From: Flavobacterium ajazii | Lineage (GTDB): Bacteria > Bacteroidota > Bacteroidia > Flavobacteriales > Flavobacteriaceae | Reading direction: 5' to 3' | DNA: 64,000 nucleotides | NCBI RefSeq assembly: GCF_010614725.1 | Contig: NZ_JAAEHL010000011.1 | Location: forward strand, 124,001 to 188,000 | In this document: positions 15,764-24,248 of the stretch, piece after piece | Position numbering within the stretch: position 1 is the stretch's first letter | Layout: every line of letters begins with the position of its first letter | Translations under genes and position numbers: made by a program | Notes under the pieces: generated by a model | Told to the model about the DNA's origin: nothing | Seen by the model: the letters and a program-made list of their open reading frames with translations, nothing else | Databases searched by the model: none

Positions 15764-16615
15764 ATGAGAAAAATTTACTTTATCTGTTTCCTTTTTATTT
15801 TTAATGGTCTTTTGGCTCAAAAGAAGGATAAATTATATCCGGTTACGGTTTATGAAAAAGTATGGCAGGAACGTAACAGCGATGCAAGATTGAAAATGAT
15901 AAAAATAATCTGGCTTGAGGACAGTACTTTTGAAGATCCTTCAGCTTCAATAAAGGGTATTGCTGCATTTAATAATGTCATCAATGAGTTTTATAAAAAA
16001 TTCCCGGACGCTGTGTTAACATCAGGACCAAAAATCGTAAAAGACAATTATGTAAGCTGGGACTGGAAAATTCAGGATTCTAAAAATAAACTGATAATGG
16101 GAGGCCGTGAGTTTGCCCGATTAAACGGGAAAGGACAGGTGAGTAAAATAATTAGTTTTTGGAATAAAGATGCAACTTTATCAGAGGCTGATGTTTTAAA
16201 GAATCTGGAAGAAGATAATTTAAAAGTTGTTGCAAAATATTTTGAAAGCCTTTTTAAAACAAGGGATTTGAATACCATAGCAGCTTTAATAGAAGACGGA
16301 GCTGTATATAATCAGGCAACAGGGCTTCCGTATGGTGGAACTTATAAAGGTTTTGAAGAATGGACGAAGATGTATGCAAAATCTGCAGAATTCTTTGATT
16401 TACAGATAGAAAAAGAACCGGTTTGTTTTAGTGATGCTTCAAAAAATGAAGTCATTATTTATTTTATTATAAACTGCAAGTCAAAGAAGTCAGGCAAGAC
16501 ACTTTCAATGCCAATCTCTGAACATTTTGATTTAAAAAACGGAAAAATTACTTCAATCAGACCATTTTATTATGATACGAAACAATTTGCTGAGTTTTTA
16601 AAAAGCAAAAAATAA
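15764..16615 (+). CDS. Exported protein with two SnoaL/NTF2-like domains
   Basis: 283-aa protein with a Sec signal peptide (FICFLFIFNGLLAQ). The mature part consists of two cone-shaped NTF2-like domains in tandem. The first covers about residues 25-145 (IWLEDSTFEDPSASIKGIAA, VSWDWKIQD, EFARLNGKGQVSKIISFW). The second covers about 150-283 (VVAKYFESLFKTRDLNTIAA, EHFDLKNGKITSIRPFYYD). SnoaL-type domains bind small hydrophobic ligands or act as enzymes; no catalytic residues are certain here, so the substrate is unknown. It is monocistronic, 193 bases before a Crp/Fnr regulator. Confidence 0.75.
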   Translation: MRKIYFICFLFIFNGLLAQKKDKLYPVTVYEKVWQERNSDARLKMIKIIWLEDSTFEDPSASIKGIAAFNNVINEFYKKFPDAVLTSGPKIVKDNYVSWDWKIQDSKNKLIMGGREFARLNGKGQVSKIISFWNKDATLSEADVLKNLEEDNLKVVAKYFESLFKTRDLNTIAALIEDGAVYNQATGLPYGGTYKGFEEWTKMYAKSAEFFDLQIEKEPVCFSDASKNEVIIYFIINCKSKKSGKTLSMPISEHFDLKNGKITSIRPFYYDTKQFAEFLKSKK

Positions 16616-16808
16616 TAAAAATTTTAATGGTTTTTAGAATTCAGTGTGTTGTAAATCAGTATTTTGATGTTTGGTTAATAGCCTTTCAGTAGTTATATAT
16701 TGATGTAAATTACATATTTTTGTTTAATAAGAATTTTTGGAACAATTTTAATTAATGGTTTCAGTTATATGTTTTTAGAAAAAAAATAAATTCTAAAACT
16801 TTTAAACG

Positions 16809-17390
16809 ATGCAAAGCGTAATTACAGATTTATCACGATTAATTGATTGTAACGAAAACGAAAGTATAGCTTTTAAAAATATACTGAGGTTAAAAACAAT
16901 TAAAAAAAATGAACACCTTTTGGTAGAAGGTGATTTTTGTAATTTTGGTCTTTTCATTGCTGAGGGATGCATTCGTTATTATTATTTGGTTGACGGAGTA
17001 GAATCGACGGGTAATTTTTTCTTTGAAAACGATTGGTATGCCGATTTTGAGAGCTTTTTATACAGCAAACCATCTCTGCAAAATATAGAAGCTCTTGAAG
17101 ACTGTGTACTTTATTTGGTCTATAAAAATGATTTTGAAAAATTGGTTTCAGAATATCCAGTATTCAATTCCTTCCTTCGTATTATGATGGAAAGAACTAT
17201 CAAAGGCTTAACAGGAAGAAATATGGCAATGTCACTTCTTTCTCATGAAGAGCGCTATCTGCGTTTTGTAAAATATTGTCCTAAAGTAGTCGAAAGGGTT
17301 TCACTCAAGCATATTGCCAGTTATCTGGGAGTTAAACCGGAAAGTTTAAGTCGAATCAGAACCCGTATAACTTTAAATAGTAAATCTTAA
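16809..17390 (+). CDS. Crp/Fnr-family transcriptional regulator
   Basis: 193-aa regulator: an N-terminal cyclic-nucleotide-binding-type beta-barrel (about 20-120; NEHLLVEGDFCNFGLFIAEG), a dimerization helix, and a short C-terminal helix-turn-helix (SLKHIASYLGVKPESLSRIR). There is no cysteine cluster for an FNR-type Fe-S centre, so redox sensing is unlikely. The DNA-binding end is shorter than in E. coli Crp, as is usual for the small Bacteroidota members. It lies 67 bases upstream of a TonB-dependent receptor on the same strand and may regulate it; that link is positional only. The effector is unknown. Confidence 0.85.
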   Translation: MQSVITDLSRLIDCNENESIAFKNILRLKTIKKNEHLLVEGDFCNFGLFIAEGCIRYYYLVDGVESTGNFFFENDWYADFESFLYSKPSLQNIEALEDCVLYLVYKNDFEKLVSEYPVFNSFLRIMMERTIKGLTGRNMAMSLLSHEERYLRFVKYCPKVVERVSLKHIASYLGVKPESLSRIRTRITLNSKS

Positions 17391-17422
17391 CTCAAGTCAA
17401 TTTTTAAGAAATTTCGACTTTT

Positions 17423-17430
17423 TACTTTTG
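17423..17430 (+). promoter_or_regulatory. Bacteroidota -7 element TACTTTTG
   Basis: Exact TAnnTTTG match 27 bases before the start codon of the TonB-dependent receptor, downstream of the Crp/Fnr stop. This implies a receptor transcript independent of the regulator gene. No clear -33 box is seen. Confidence 0.45.
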
Positions 17431-17457
17431 CTTTTATAACTGTAATGCAAAATAAAA

Positions 17458-19833
17458 ATGAAAAGTATATTTCTGATTTTTTTAAGCTTTTTTAGCCTGG
17501 GTTTTTATGCCCAGACTGGAGTTGTCAAAGGAAAAATAATTGACAAACAATCTGAAAAACCTCTTTCTGGTGTTGTAATCGAATTAATTGGTTCAGAAAA
17601 CATTCAGGAAACCTCTGATGAGCAGGGGAATTTTAAAATTTTAAATGTCCCGACCGGACGGCAAAATCTAAGTATTACTCTTATTGGTTATGAAAGTACT
17701 TCTGTTTCAGATATCGATGTAACTTCAGGTAAAGATGTTCTTATAACAGTTTCGATGATTGAAAAGTTTAATACTCTTGATGAAATTGTTGTTTCTTCCG
17801 GTTCGAACAAATCTAAGCCGATTAATAAAATGGCGATAGTTTCAACCAAACAATTTAGCCCCGAAGAAGTAAGCCGTTTTTCAGGAGGAAGAAGTGATGT
17901 GGCGCGTTTGGTATCTAATTTTGCAGGCGTTTCAACGGGAGACGATACAAGGAATGATATTGTAGTTCGAGGAAATTCGCCTTCAGGAATGTTATGGCGT
18001 GTAGAGGGAATTCCGGTTCCAAATCCAAATCATTTTGCGACTTTAGCCACTACAGGCGGACCTGTTTCTGCATTAAATCCGAATCTTTTGGCAAATTCAG
18101 ATTTTTTAACCTCAGCATTTCCTGCTGAATATGGAAACGCAATTGGTGGTGTTTTTGATCTGGGATTCCGAAAAGGAAATCCGGATGAATACGAATATAT
18201 GGTGAGTGTAGGAGCTTATCCCGGAGTAGAAGTAATGGCCGAAGGACCTTTAGGCAAAACGGGTGGCTCTTTTCTTGCAGCTGCACGTTATGGTTTCGTT
18301 GGGGTTACAGGTTTGGCGGGAACAGCTGCACAGCCCAATTATCACGACATTAGTTTTAATGTTGATTTCGGAAAACATAAAATAGGCAATTTCTCTATTT
18401 TTGGGATTTACGGAGCTTCAAACATCGATTTTCTGGGAGAAGATATTGATACAGATGACCCGTTTGCAGCAAAAGATGAAGATGGCTACGTAACTTCTGA
18501 GTTTACTTCTGTTGGGGTAAAACACAATCTGGATATTGGGGATAACTCTTATCTAAAAACAATTATAGGGTTTGCAAATTCTGGTAACACTTATAAAAAT
18601 GATCGTTATTATGATTACGGTACACCAGAAGAAAATAAATTACGTTTTCAGGACAATGATAATAACGAAAACAGAATTACATTTTCGACCTTATTCAATT
18701 CAAAAATAAATAAAAAGATAACCATCAGAACGGGATTGCTTTTTGAAAACTACAATCTCGATGCCAATGTAGCGTCAAGAGACAGACAACAGGATAATGA
18801 TGGCGATGGATATCCTGATTTGGTACAGCTTATTTCTACCGATGCCAATTATAATATTGTTCAGCCTTATGCTCAGGCACAGTTTCGACTTACTGAAAAA
18901 CTTACTTTTAATGGAGGTATTCATGGTCAGTATTTTTCAATAAACGAAGAATTTGCAGTCGAACCCAGATTGGCATTTTCTTACGCCATCAATGGAAGAA
19001 ACAGTATAAATTTTGGCTACGGAATCCACCATCAAAATGTACCTGTGCCGATTTTATTTTTGAACGAAGAGATAAATGGTATTCCAACCCAAACCAATAA
19101 AGATTTAGATTTGGTGCAAAGTCAGCATTTTGTTTTAGGATATGATATAAGGATTGCAAAAAGATGGCGAGGAAAAATAGAGGTTTATTATCAGGATATT
19201 GATAAAGCAGGTGTCGAATCTTTTCCAAGCAGCTATTCTTCGTTAACAGAAGGAGCAGATTATGGTTTCTCTATTGATAAAACTTCTTTGGTGAGTAATG
19301 GAAAAGGTTTTAATCAGGGAATCGAGTTTACACTTGAAAAGTCTTTTAGCGACGGATATTATTGCTTGCTTACAACTTCACTTTTCGAAAGTAAATATAA
19401 AGGCAGTGACGGAATTGAGAGAAATTCTCCTTTTAATAATGGCTATGTATTTAATGTTTTAGGCGGAAAAGAATTCAAAGTGGGTAAAGCAAGAACAAAT
19501 GTTTTTTCTATTGATACTAAATTTACCACAGCAGGCGGACGTTATTACACTCCGGTTGATTTAGATGCTTCCATGGATGCAGGTTATGAAATTAGAGATG
19601 ATGCTAATGCCTTTAGTCAGCAATATGATCCGTATTTAAGATTAGACGTGAAGTTTGGATTTAAAATCAACAGCAAAACCAAAAAGAGATTCCATCAGTT
19701 TTATATCGATTTGCAAAACGTTACCAACCATACCAATATTTTCGCTTTAGAATATAACAGAGTGACAAATAGTGTAAATCAAAAAGACCAAATTGGTTTT
19801 TCACCGGATTTCGGATATAAATATCAGTTTTAG
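17458..19833 (+). CDS. TonB-dependent outer-membrane receptor
   Basis: 791-aa outer-membrane receptor with a Sec signal peptide (FLSFFSLGFYAQ). A CarboxypepD_reg-like domain follows (about 22-105; VVKGKIIDKQSEKPLSGVVI), then a plug (about 120-235; VVRGNSPSGMLWRVEGIPVP) and a 22-strand-type barrel ending in an aromatic residue (FGYKYQF). It is shorter than SusC-type receptors and has no SusD partner nearby, so it is more likely a siderophore, metal or peptide receptor. The ligand cannot be read from sequence. The preceding Crp/Fnr gene may be its regulator. A terminator shared with rnhB follows. Confidence 0.9.
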   Translation: MKSIFLIFLSFFSLGFYAQTGVVKGKIIDKQSEKPLSGVVIELIGSENIQETSDEQGNFKILNVPTGRQNLSITLIGYESTSVSDIDVTSGKDVLITVSMIEKFNTLDEIVVSSGSNKSKPINKMAIVSTKQFSPEEVSRFSGGRSDVARLVSNFAGVSTGDDTRNDIVVRGNSPSGMLWRVEGIPVPNPNHFATLATTGGPVSALNPNLLANSDFLTSAFPAEYGNAIGGVFDLGFRKGNPDEYEYMVSVGAYPGVEVMAEGPLGKTGGSFLAAARYGFVGVTGLAGTAAQPNYHDISFNVDFGKHKIGNFSIFGIYGASNIDFLGEDIDTDDPFAAKDEDGYVTSEFTSVGVKHNLDIGDNSYLKTIIGFANSGNTYKNDRYYDYGTPEENKLRFQDNDNNENRITFSTLFNSKINKKITIRTGLLFENYNLDANVASRDRQQDNDGDGYPDLVQLISTDANYNIVQPYAQAQFRLTEKLTFNGGIHGQYFSINEEFAVEPRLAFSYAINGRNSINFGYGIHHQNVPVPILFLNEEINGIPTQTNKDLDLVQSQHFVLGYDIRIAKRWRGKIEVYYQDIDKAGVESFPSSYSSLTEGADYGFSIDKTSLVSNGKGFNQGIEFTLEKSFSDGYYCLLTTSLFESKYKGSDGIERNSPFNNGYVFNVLGGKEFKVGKARTNVFSIDTKFTTAGGRYYTPVDLDASMDAGYEIRDDANAFSQQYDPYLRLDVKFGFKINSKTKKRFHQFYIDLQNVTNHTNIFALEYNRVTNSVNQKDQIGFSPDFGYKYQF

Positions 19834-19855
19834 AAAATAGATTTTTTAGTAAATT

Positions 19856-19887
19856 AAGGCTTGTCGATTTTTGATAAGCCTTTTTTA
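19856..19887. terminator. Terminator between the TonB receptor and rnhB
   Basis: AAGGCTTGTC pairs with GATAAGCCTT with one mismatch, followed by TTTTTT. It separates two convergent genes and has A/T runs on both sides. Confidence 0.75.
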
Positions 19888-20553
19888 TTGATCAAAAAAA
19901 TCCAACTCCAATTGTTCAGGCAGCAGTCTGAAACTCATTCGATGGTATTTTGTCGGACCGTATTTCTTAATGGCTTCTCGATGTTCTTTGGTTGGATACC
20001 CTTTGTTTTTTTTCCAGTTGTACATCGGGAATTCTTCGTGAATTTTATCCATATATTCATCACGATAGGTTTTTGCAAGAACAGAAGCCGCTGCAATACT
20101 TAAAAATTTGGAATCTCCTTTTATGATACTTTGGTTCGGAATAGATTTCAGCAGTTCAATTTCAGTAGTAGAGAATTGTTTTCCAAAAGTATTTTTCAAA
20201 CCCAGTTTTGCATTCAGAGACCGGTTTCCGTCTACAATAATAAATTCAGGAGTCTGGTTTAATTTCAAAATGCATTCCTGCATACCTTTCATGGAAGCAT
20301 TCAGAATATTTATTTCGTCAATTTCTTCGGGATGTAAATGAGTAACGGCAAAACAAATGGCATTTTCTTCAATGATAGGTTTCAAAGATTCTCTTATTTT
20401 TTCAGATAATTGTTTACTGTCATTTAAGAAAGAGTGTTCAAAATCAGCAGGTAAAATTACAGCTGCGGCAGTTACCGGACCGGCCAGGCAACCTCTTCCG
20501 GCTTCATCGGTTCCGGTTTCAAAAACAAATCCTGAAAAATTTTTCTGAAGCAT
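19885..20553 (-). CDS. rnhB: Ribonuclease HII
   Basis: Removes ribonucleotides from DNA and RNA from RNA-DNA hybrids; cytoplasmic, 222 aa, near family length. The signature TDEAGRGCLAGPVTAAAVIL holds the first two metal-binding acidic residues. GDSKFLSIAAASVLAKTYRD is the conserved central block, and IVDGN and the C-terminal GYPTKEHREAIKKYG complete the set. It is convergent with the TonB receptor and divergent from the porin gene. The start at 20553 gives the expected N-terminus a few residues before the signature. Confidence 0.95.
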   Translation of the reverse strand: MLQKNFSGFVFETGTDEAGRGCLAGPVTAAAVILPADFEHSFLNDSKQLSEKIRESLKPIIEENAICFAVTHLHPEEIDEINILNASMKGMQECILKLNQTPEFIIVDGNRSLNAKLGLKNTFGKQFSTTEIELLKSIPNQSIIKGDSKFLSIAAASVLAKTYRDEYMDKIHEEFPMYNWKKNKGYPTKEHREAIKKYGPTKYHRMSFRLLPEQLELDFFDQ

Positions 20554-20673
20554 TTCTTTGAATTTTAGATGACAAATATTGTAAAATTTTCTGTAAAAAT
20601 ATACGTTCTTATTCTATTTGCTAAAGCAATCGTATAAATTGATGTGTTTTTTTATTTATACATATTTATAATT

Positions 20674-20681
20674 TACCTTTG
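20674..20681 (+). promoter_or_regulatory. Bacteroidota -7 element TACCTTTG
   Basis: Exact TAnnTTTG match about 50 bases before the porin start codon. It places the ACAT repeat at 20705-20723 inside the 5' leader. No good -33 box is present. Confidence 0.4.
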
Positions 20682-20704
20682 CTTTATCATTTTGTCAAAA
20701 TCGT

Positions 20705-20723
20705 TACATACATACATACATAC
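20705..20723. repeat. ACAT tetranucleotide tract
   Basis: Four and a half tandem ACAT/CATA units lie 10 bases upstream of the probable start codon at 20733. Such tracts can vary in length by slipped-strand mispairing. Confidence 0.6.
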
Positions 20724-20732
20724 CGTTATCAA

Positions 20733-22721
20733 ATGAGAATACTTTTTTTTCTATACCTATTAGTTATACCATCTTTATTGTTTTCTCAGGGAGGAGCTCC
20801 TAAAAAGAATTTAGATATGAATTCGGAATATTCGAGTATTGCAGACACGGTAAAAAAGAAAAAAAATCTGATAGCTAAAATTGAGCAATATCAAATCGTT
20901 ACTATAGAACACGATACCACAATTGTAGACACTTCATTAACCTTAAAGAGTGATTACAGACATAACTATCTACGCAGGGATAATTTCGGACTTTTGCCTT
21001 TTGCTAATATTGGGCAGCCTTATAATACTTTGCAATACAGCCTTACGAATTTTTCGCCTTTTCCGGATATAGGTTTTCAGGGAAAGCACTTTGATTTTTT
21101 GTCTGCTGAAGAAATTAATTATTATCATGTGGCAACGCCTTTGACCGAATTGTTCTTTAATACTACTATGGGAAAAGGGCAAAATGTTGATTCGTTTATT
21201 ACCCTGAATACATCCAAAAACCTTAATTTTTTTGGGGCTTACAGAGGACTGAGGTCTGAAGGGAAATATATTAACCAGCTAACGAGTGTTGGGAATTTTA
21301 GAATCGGTACCAGTTATAATACCACGGATAAGCGTTATATTTTATATCTGCATTATGCGTATCAGGATATCCTGAATGAAGAGAATGGCGGAATTACAAC
21401 GCCAGAAGATTTTGAAAGCGGAGATCCGGATTTTAAGAATCGTCAGCGGCTTCAGGTTTACCTTACGGATGCTGAATCTTTCTTAAAAGGGAACAGACTT
21501 TTTTTTGATCATGCTTTCAGAGTAAATCCTAAAGAAGCGAGCAATAATTTATACGTTACACATCAGTTCAACTTTGAAAATAAATTTTTCGAATACAAAC
21601 AGCCAACCGTTTTGTCAACTGTAGGTAACACATCGGTACAAAGGTTTGGGGAGTCTTATGTTACCAGCAATATTAAAGATCAGACTCATTTTGAAAAATT
21701 ATACAACAAAGTAGGATTGACTTACGAAAATATGCTGTTGGGGAAATTTAATTTCTTTATTGATGATTACCGCTCAAATTATAAATATTACCGTATCATT
21801 CTTGATGACAACGGAGAAGTAGCTGTCAATGACAATTTATACAGAGAGATTAATAATATTGGAGCGCAATACGAATACCAGAAAAATAAATGGAACGGAA
21901 GATTTTTATTTACAAGATCCATTACAAAAGAAACAATTTCAGATTTAGATGCTAAACTTAAATATAATTTAAACGAAAAAATCCAATTCGATTTTCGTTA
22001 CCAAAACATAAGCAAACTGCCAAATAACAATTATGAACTTTACCAGAGCAGCTATATAGAGTACAATTGGTCTAATGATTTTAAGAATGAAAAAATCAAT
22101 TTGCTTAGTGCCAAGATATATACTCCATGGCTGAATGCAGAGGCAAGTTATACTGTTTTAACGGATCATTTGTATTTTGCAGATGATGCAACAGACCAAC
22201 AAATTGAGGATCATGAACAAATTGTAAAACCGTTTCAATACGGAGGTACAATCAATTATCTGTCACTAAAGGCAAACAAAGAGTTTAAATTTGGTAAATT
22301 TGGTTTGGATAATACACTTTTGTATCAAAAAATTTCACAATCAGATCAGCCTGCAGAAGGACCAAAGCAGATTCTAAATGTTCCGGATTTTGTAACCAGA
22401 AATACCTTTTATTATTCCTCTCATTTCTTTAAAAAGGCACTTTATCTTCAGACGGGAGTCATTTTTAGTTATTTTACAGAATACTATGGAAATGATTATA
22501 ATCCGGTAATTGCGGAGTTCTTTGTACAGGATACCAAAAAAATCGGAAACTATCCGGTCTTTGACTTTTTTCTGAACGCAAGAATCCGTCAGACCCGAAT
22601 TTACTTAAAAGCAGAACATTTTAATTCGGCTTTTTCGGATAGTAATTATTACGCTGCTCCAAATAATCCGTATCGTGATTTCGTGATCCGATTTGGTTTG
22701 GTTTGGAATTTCTTTCAGTAG
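20733..22721 (+). CDS. Putative porin, outer-membrane beta-barrel protein
   Basis: 662-aa predicted outer-membrane protein. I chose ATG 20733 because it begins a normal Sec signal peptide (ILFFLYLLVIPSLLFSQ); the longer frame from 20679 runs back over the -7 element and repeat. After a short linker the protein is almost all amphipathic beta strands and ends in Phe-Phe-Gln. Strand-rich segments and the DNFGLLPFANIGQPYNTL block are typical of the flavobacterial putative porin family (recalled as Porin_10). The solute is unknown. It is monocistronic, 36 bases before the cystathionine beta-synthase gene on the same strand, with which it might be co-transcribed. Confidence 0.75.
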   Translation: MRILFFLYLLVIPSLLFSQGGAPKKNLDMNSEYSSIADTVKKKKNLIAKIEQYQIVTIEHDTTIVDTSLTLKSDYRHNYLRRDNFGLLPFANIGQPYNTLQYSLTNFSPFPDIGFQGKHFDFLSAEEINYYHVATPLTELFFNTTMGKGQNVDSFITLNTSKNLNFFGAYRGLRSEGKYINQLTSVGNFRIGTSYNTTDKRYILYLHYAYQDILNEENGGITTPEDFESGDPDFKNRQRLQVYLTDAESFLKGNRLFFDHAFRVNPKEASNNLYVTHQFNFENKFFEYKQPTVLSTVGNTSVQRFGESYVTSNIKDQTHFEKLYNKVGLTYENMLLGKFNFFIDDYRSNYKYYRIILDDNGEVAVNDNLYREINNIGAQYEYQKNKWNGRFLFTRSITKETISDLDAKLKYNLNEKIQFDFRYQNISKLPNNNYELYQSSYIEYNWSNDFKNEKINLLSAKIYTPWLNAEASYTVLTDHLYFADDATDQQIEDHEQIVKPFQYGGTINYLSLKANKEFKFGKFGLDNTLLYQKISQSDQPAEGPKQILNVPDFVTRNTFYYSSHFFKKALYLQTGVIFSYFTEYYGNDYNPVIAEFFVQDTKKIGNYPVFDFFLNARIRQTRIYLKAEHFNSAFSDSNYYAAPNNPYRDFVIRFGLVWNFFQ

Positions 22722-22757
22722 GAGTTATCTAAAAGTATAATTAAACTTAAATAAACA

Positions 22758-24119
22758 ATGGACTTTTCAAATACTATTTTAGAAACCATTGGCAACACAC
22801 CATTAGTAAAACTGAATAAAGTTGTTGCCGAAATTGATGCTTTGGTACTGGCAAAAGTCGAAACTTTTAATCCCGGGAATTCAGTTAAGGACAGAATGGC
22901 CGTGAAAATGGTAGAAGACGCCGAAGCTGACGGACGCTTAAAACCGGGCGGAACCATAATTGAAGGGACTTCAGGAAATACCGGAATGGGACTGGCGCTC
23001 GTGGCCATTATAAAAGGGTATAAGCTGATTTGCGTGATGTCTGACAAACAATCAAAGGAAAAAATGGATATTTTGCGTGCTGTAGGCGCAAAAGTAGTCG
23101 TTTGTCCTACCGATGTTGAGCCAACTGATCCTCGATCGTATTATTCGGTTTCAAAACGTCTGGCCGAAGAAACGCCAAATTCCTGGTATGTGAACCAATA
23201 TGATAATTTATCGAATACTCTTGCACATTACGAGCAGACAGGTCCGGAAATCTGGAAACAGACAGACGGTAAAATTACTCATTTTGTAGTAGGTGTAGGA
23301 ACAGGAGGAACGATTTCGGGCGTTGGAAAATATTTAAAAGAGAAAAATCCGAATATCAAAATCTGGGGAATTGATACTTATGGTTCGGTTTTTAAAAAGT
23401 ATCATGAAACCGGAATTTTTGATGAAAACGAAATCTATTCGTATATCACAGAAGGTATCGGAGAAGATATTTTGCCTAAAAATGTTGATTTCTCTTTAAT
23501 TGATGGTTTTACAAAAGTAACAGATAAAGATGCAGCGGTTTATACCAGAAAAATTGCACTCGAGGAAGCTATTTTTGTTGGAAATTCAGCAGGAGCGTGT
23601 ATAAAAGGGCTGTTACAGCTAAAAGAGCATTTTAAACCGGACGATGTTGTTGTTGTTTTATTTCACGATTCAGGAAGCCGTTACGTAGGTAAAATGTTTA
23701 ATGACGACTGGATGCGTGAACGTGGTTTTCTGGATGAAAATGTTACAAAAGCTGAGGACGTTATCAAAGATCATATTGACAAAGAACTGATTGTAGTGCG
23801 TACCGAAGAATTGGTCTCACATGCAATCGAGCGTATGCGTAAATACAAAATTTCGCAGATTCCGGTAGTGGATATCACTGGTTTTGTAGGTTCTGTTGAT
23901 GAAACAGATTTGTTCAGAAGTTATGTAGCCGATAAAAATGTAGCCGAAAAACCAATCAAGGAAGTAATGGGTAAACCGTTCCCGATTGTACAATTAGGTA
24001 CTCCGATTGAAGAAGTTTCGAAGTTGTTTACCAAAGAAAATGATGCTGTTCTGGTAGATTTAAAAAACGGACATCACCATATCATTACTAAATATGATAT
24101 TATTGGTTCTATCAAATAA
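22758..24119 (+). CDS. Cystathionine beta-synthase (PLP domain plus CBS pair)
   Basis: 453-aa cytoplasmic PLP enzyme condensing serine and homocysteine to cystathionine, or acting as O-acetylserine sulfhydrylase. The PLP lysine is K44 in NSVKDRMAVKM. The substrate loop is EGTSGNTGMGLA and the phosphate-binding loop GVGTGGTISGVGKYL. Two CBS motifs fill the C-terminal third (about 335-453; YKISQIPVVDITGFVGSVDE). They could bind adenosyl ligands and regulate activity as in eukaryotic CBS. No N-terminal heme-binding segment is present. Substrate preference between CBS and cysteine synthase cannot be settled by sequence reading, but the CBS pair favours CBS. Confidence 0.9.
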   Translation: MDFSNTILETIGNTPLVKLNKVVAEIDALVLAKVETFNPGNSVKDRMAVKMVEDAEADGRLKPGGTIIEGTSGNTGMGLALVAIIKGYKLICVMSDKQSKEKMDILRAVGAKVVVCPTDVEPTDPRSYYSVSKRLAEETPNSWYVNQYDNLSNTLAHYEQTGPEIWKQTDGKITHFVVGVGTGGTISGVGKYLKEKNPNIKIWGIDTYGSVFKKYHETGIFDENEIYSYITEGIGEDILPKNVDFSLIDGFTKVTDKDAAVYTRKIALEEAIFVGNSAGACIKGLLQLKEHFKPDDVVVVLFHDSGSRYVGKMFNDDWMRERGFLDENVTKAEDVIKDHIDKELIVVRTEELVSHAIERMRKYKISQIPVVDITGFVGSVDETDLFRSYVADKNVAEKPIKEVMGKPFPIVQLGTPIEEVSKLFTKENDAVLVDLKNGHHHIITKYDIIGSIK

Positions 24120-24141
24120 TAGAACCTTCTCATAAAAACAG

Positions 24142-24177
24142 AAAAGGCATACGTTGTAAAAAATGTATGCCTTTTTT
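24142..24177 (+). terminator. Rho-independent terminator after the CBS gene
   Basis: An 11-bp stem (AAAAGGCATAC with GTATGCCTTTT) around a 12-base loop, followed by T residues. It also faces the convergent metal ATPase gene. Confidence 0.8.
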
Positions 24178-24248
24178 GATTTTTTATGATGGTTAGAAGC
24201 AGAATTGTTCAGGCTTTTTAAATGAATGATCTTTGAAATAAAACGAAG

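Noticed and set aside
20679..20732. Upstream extension of the porin frame
   Set aside because: It overlaps the -7 element and the ACAT repeat and would precede the signal peptide.
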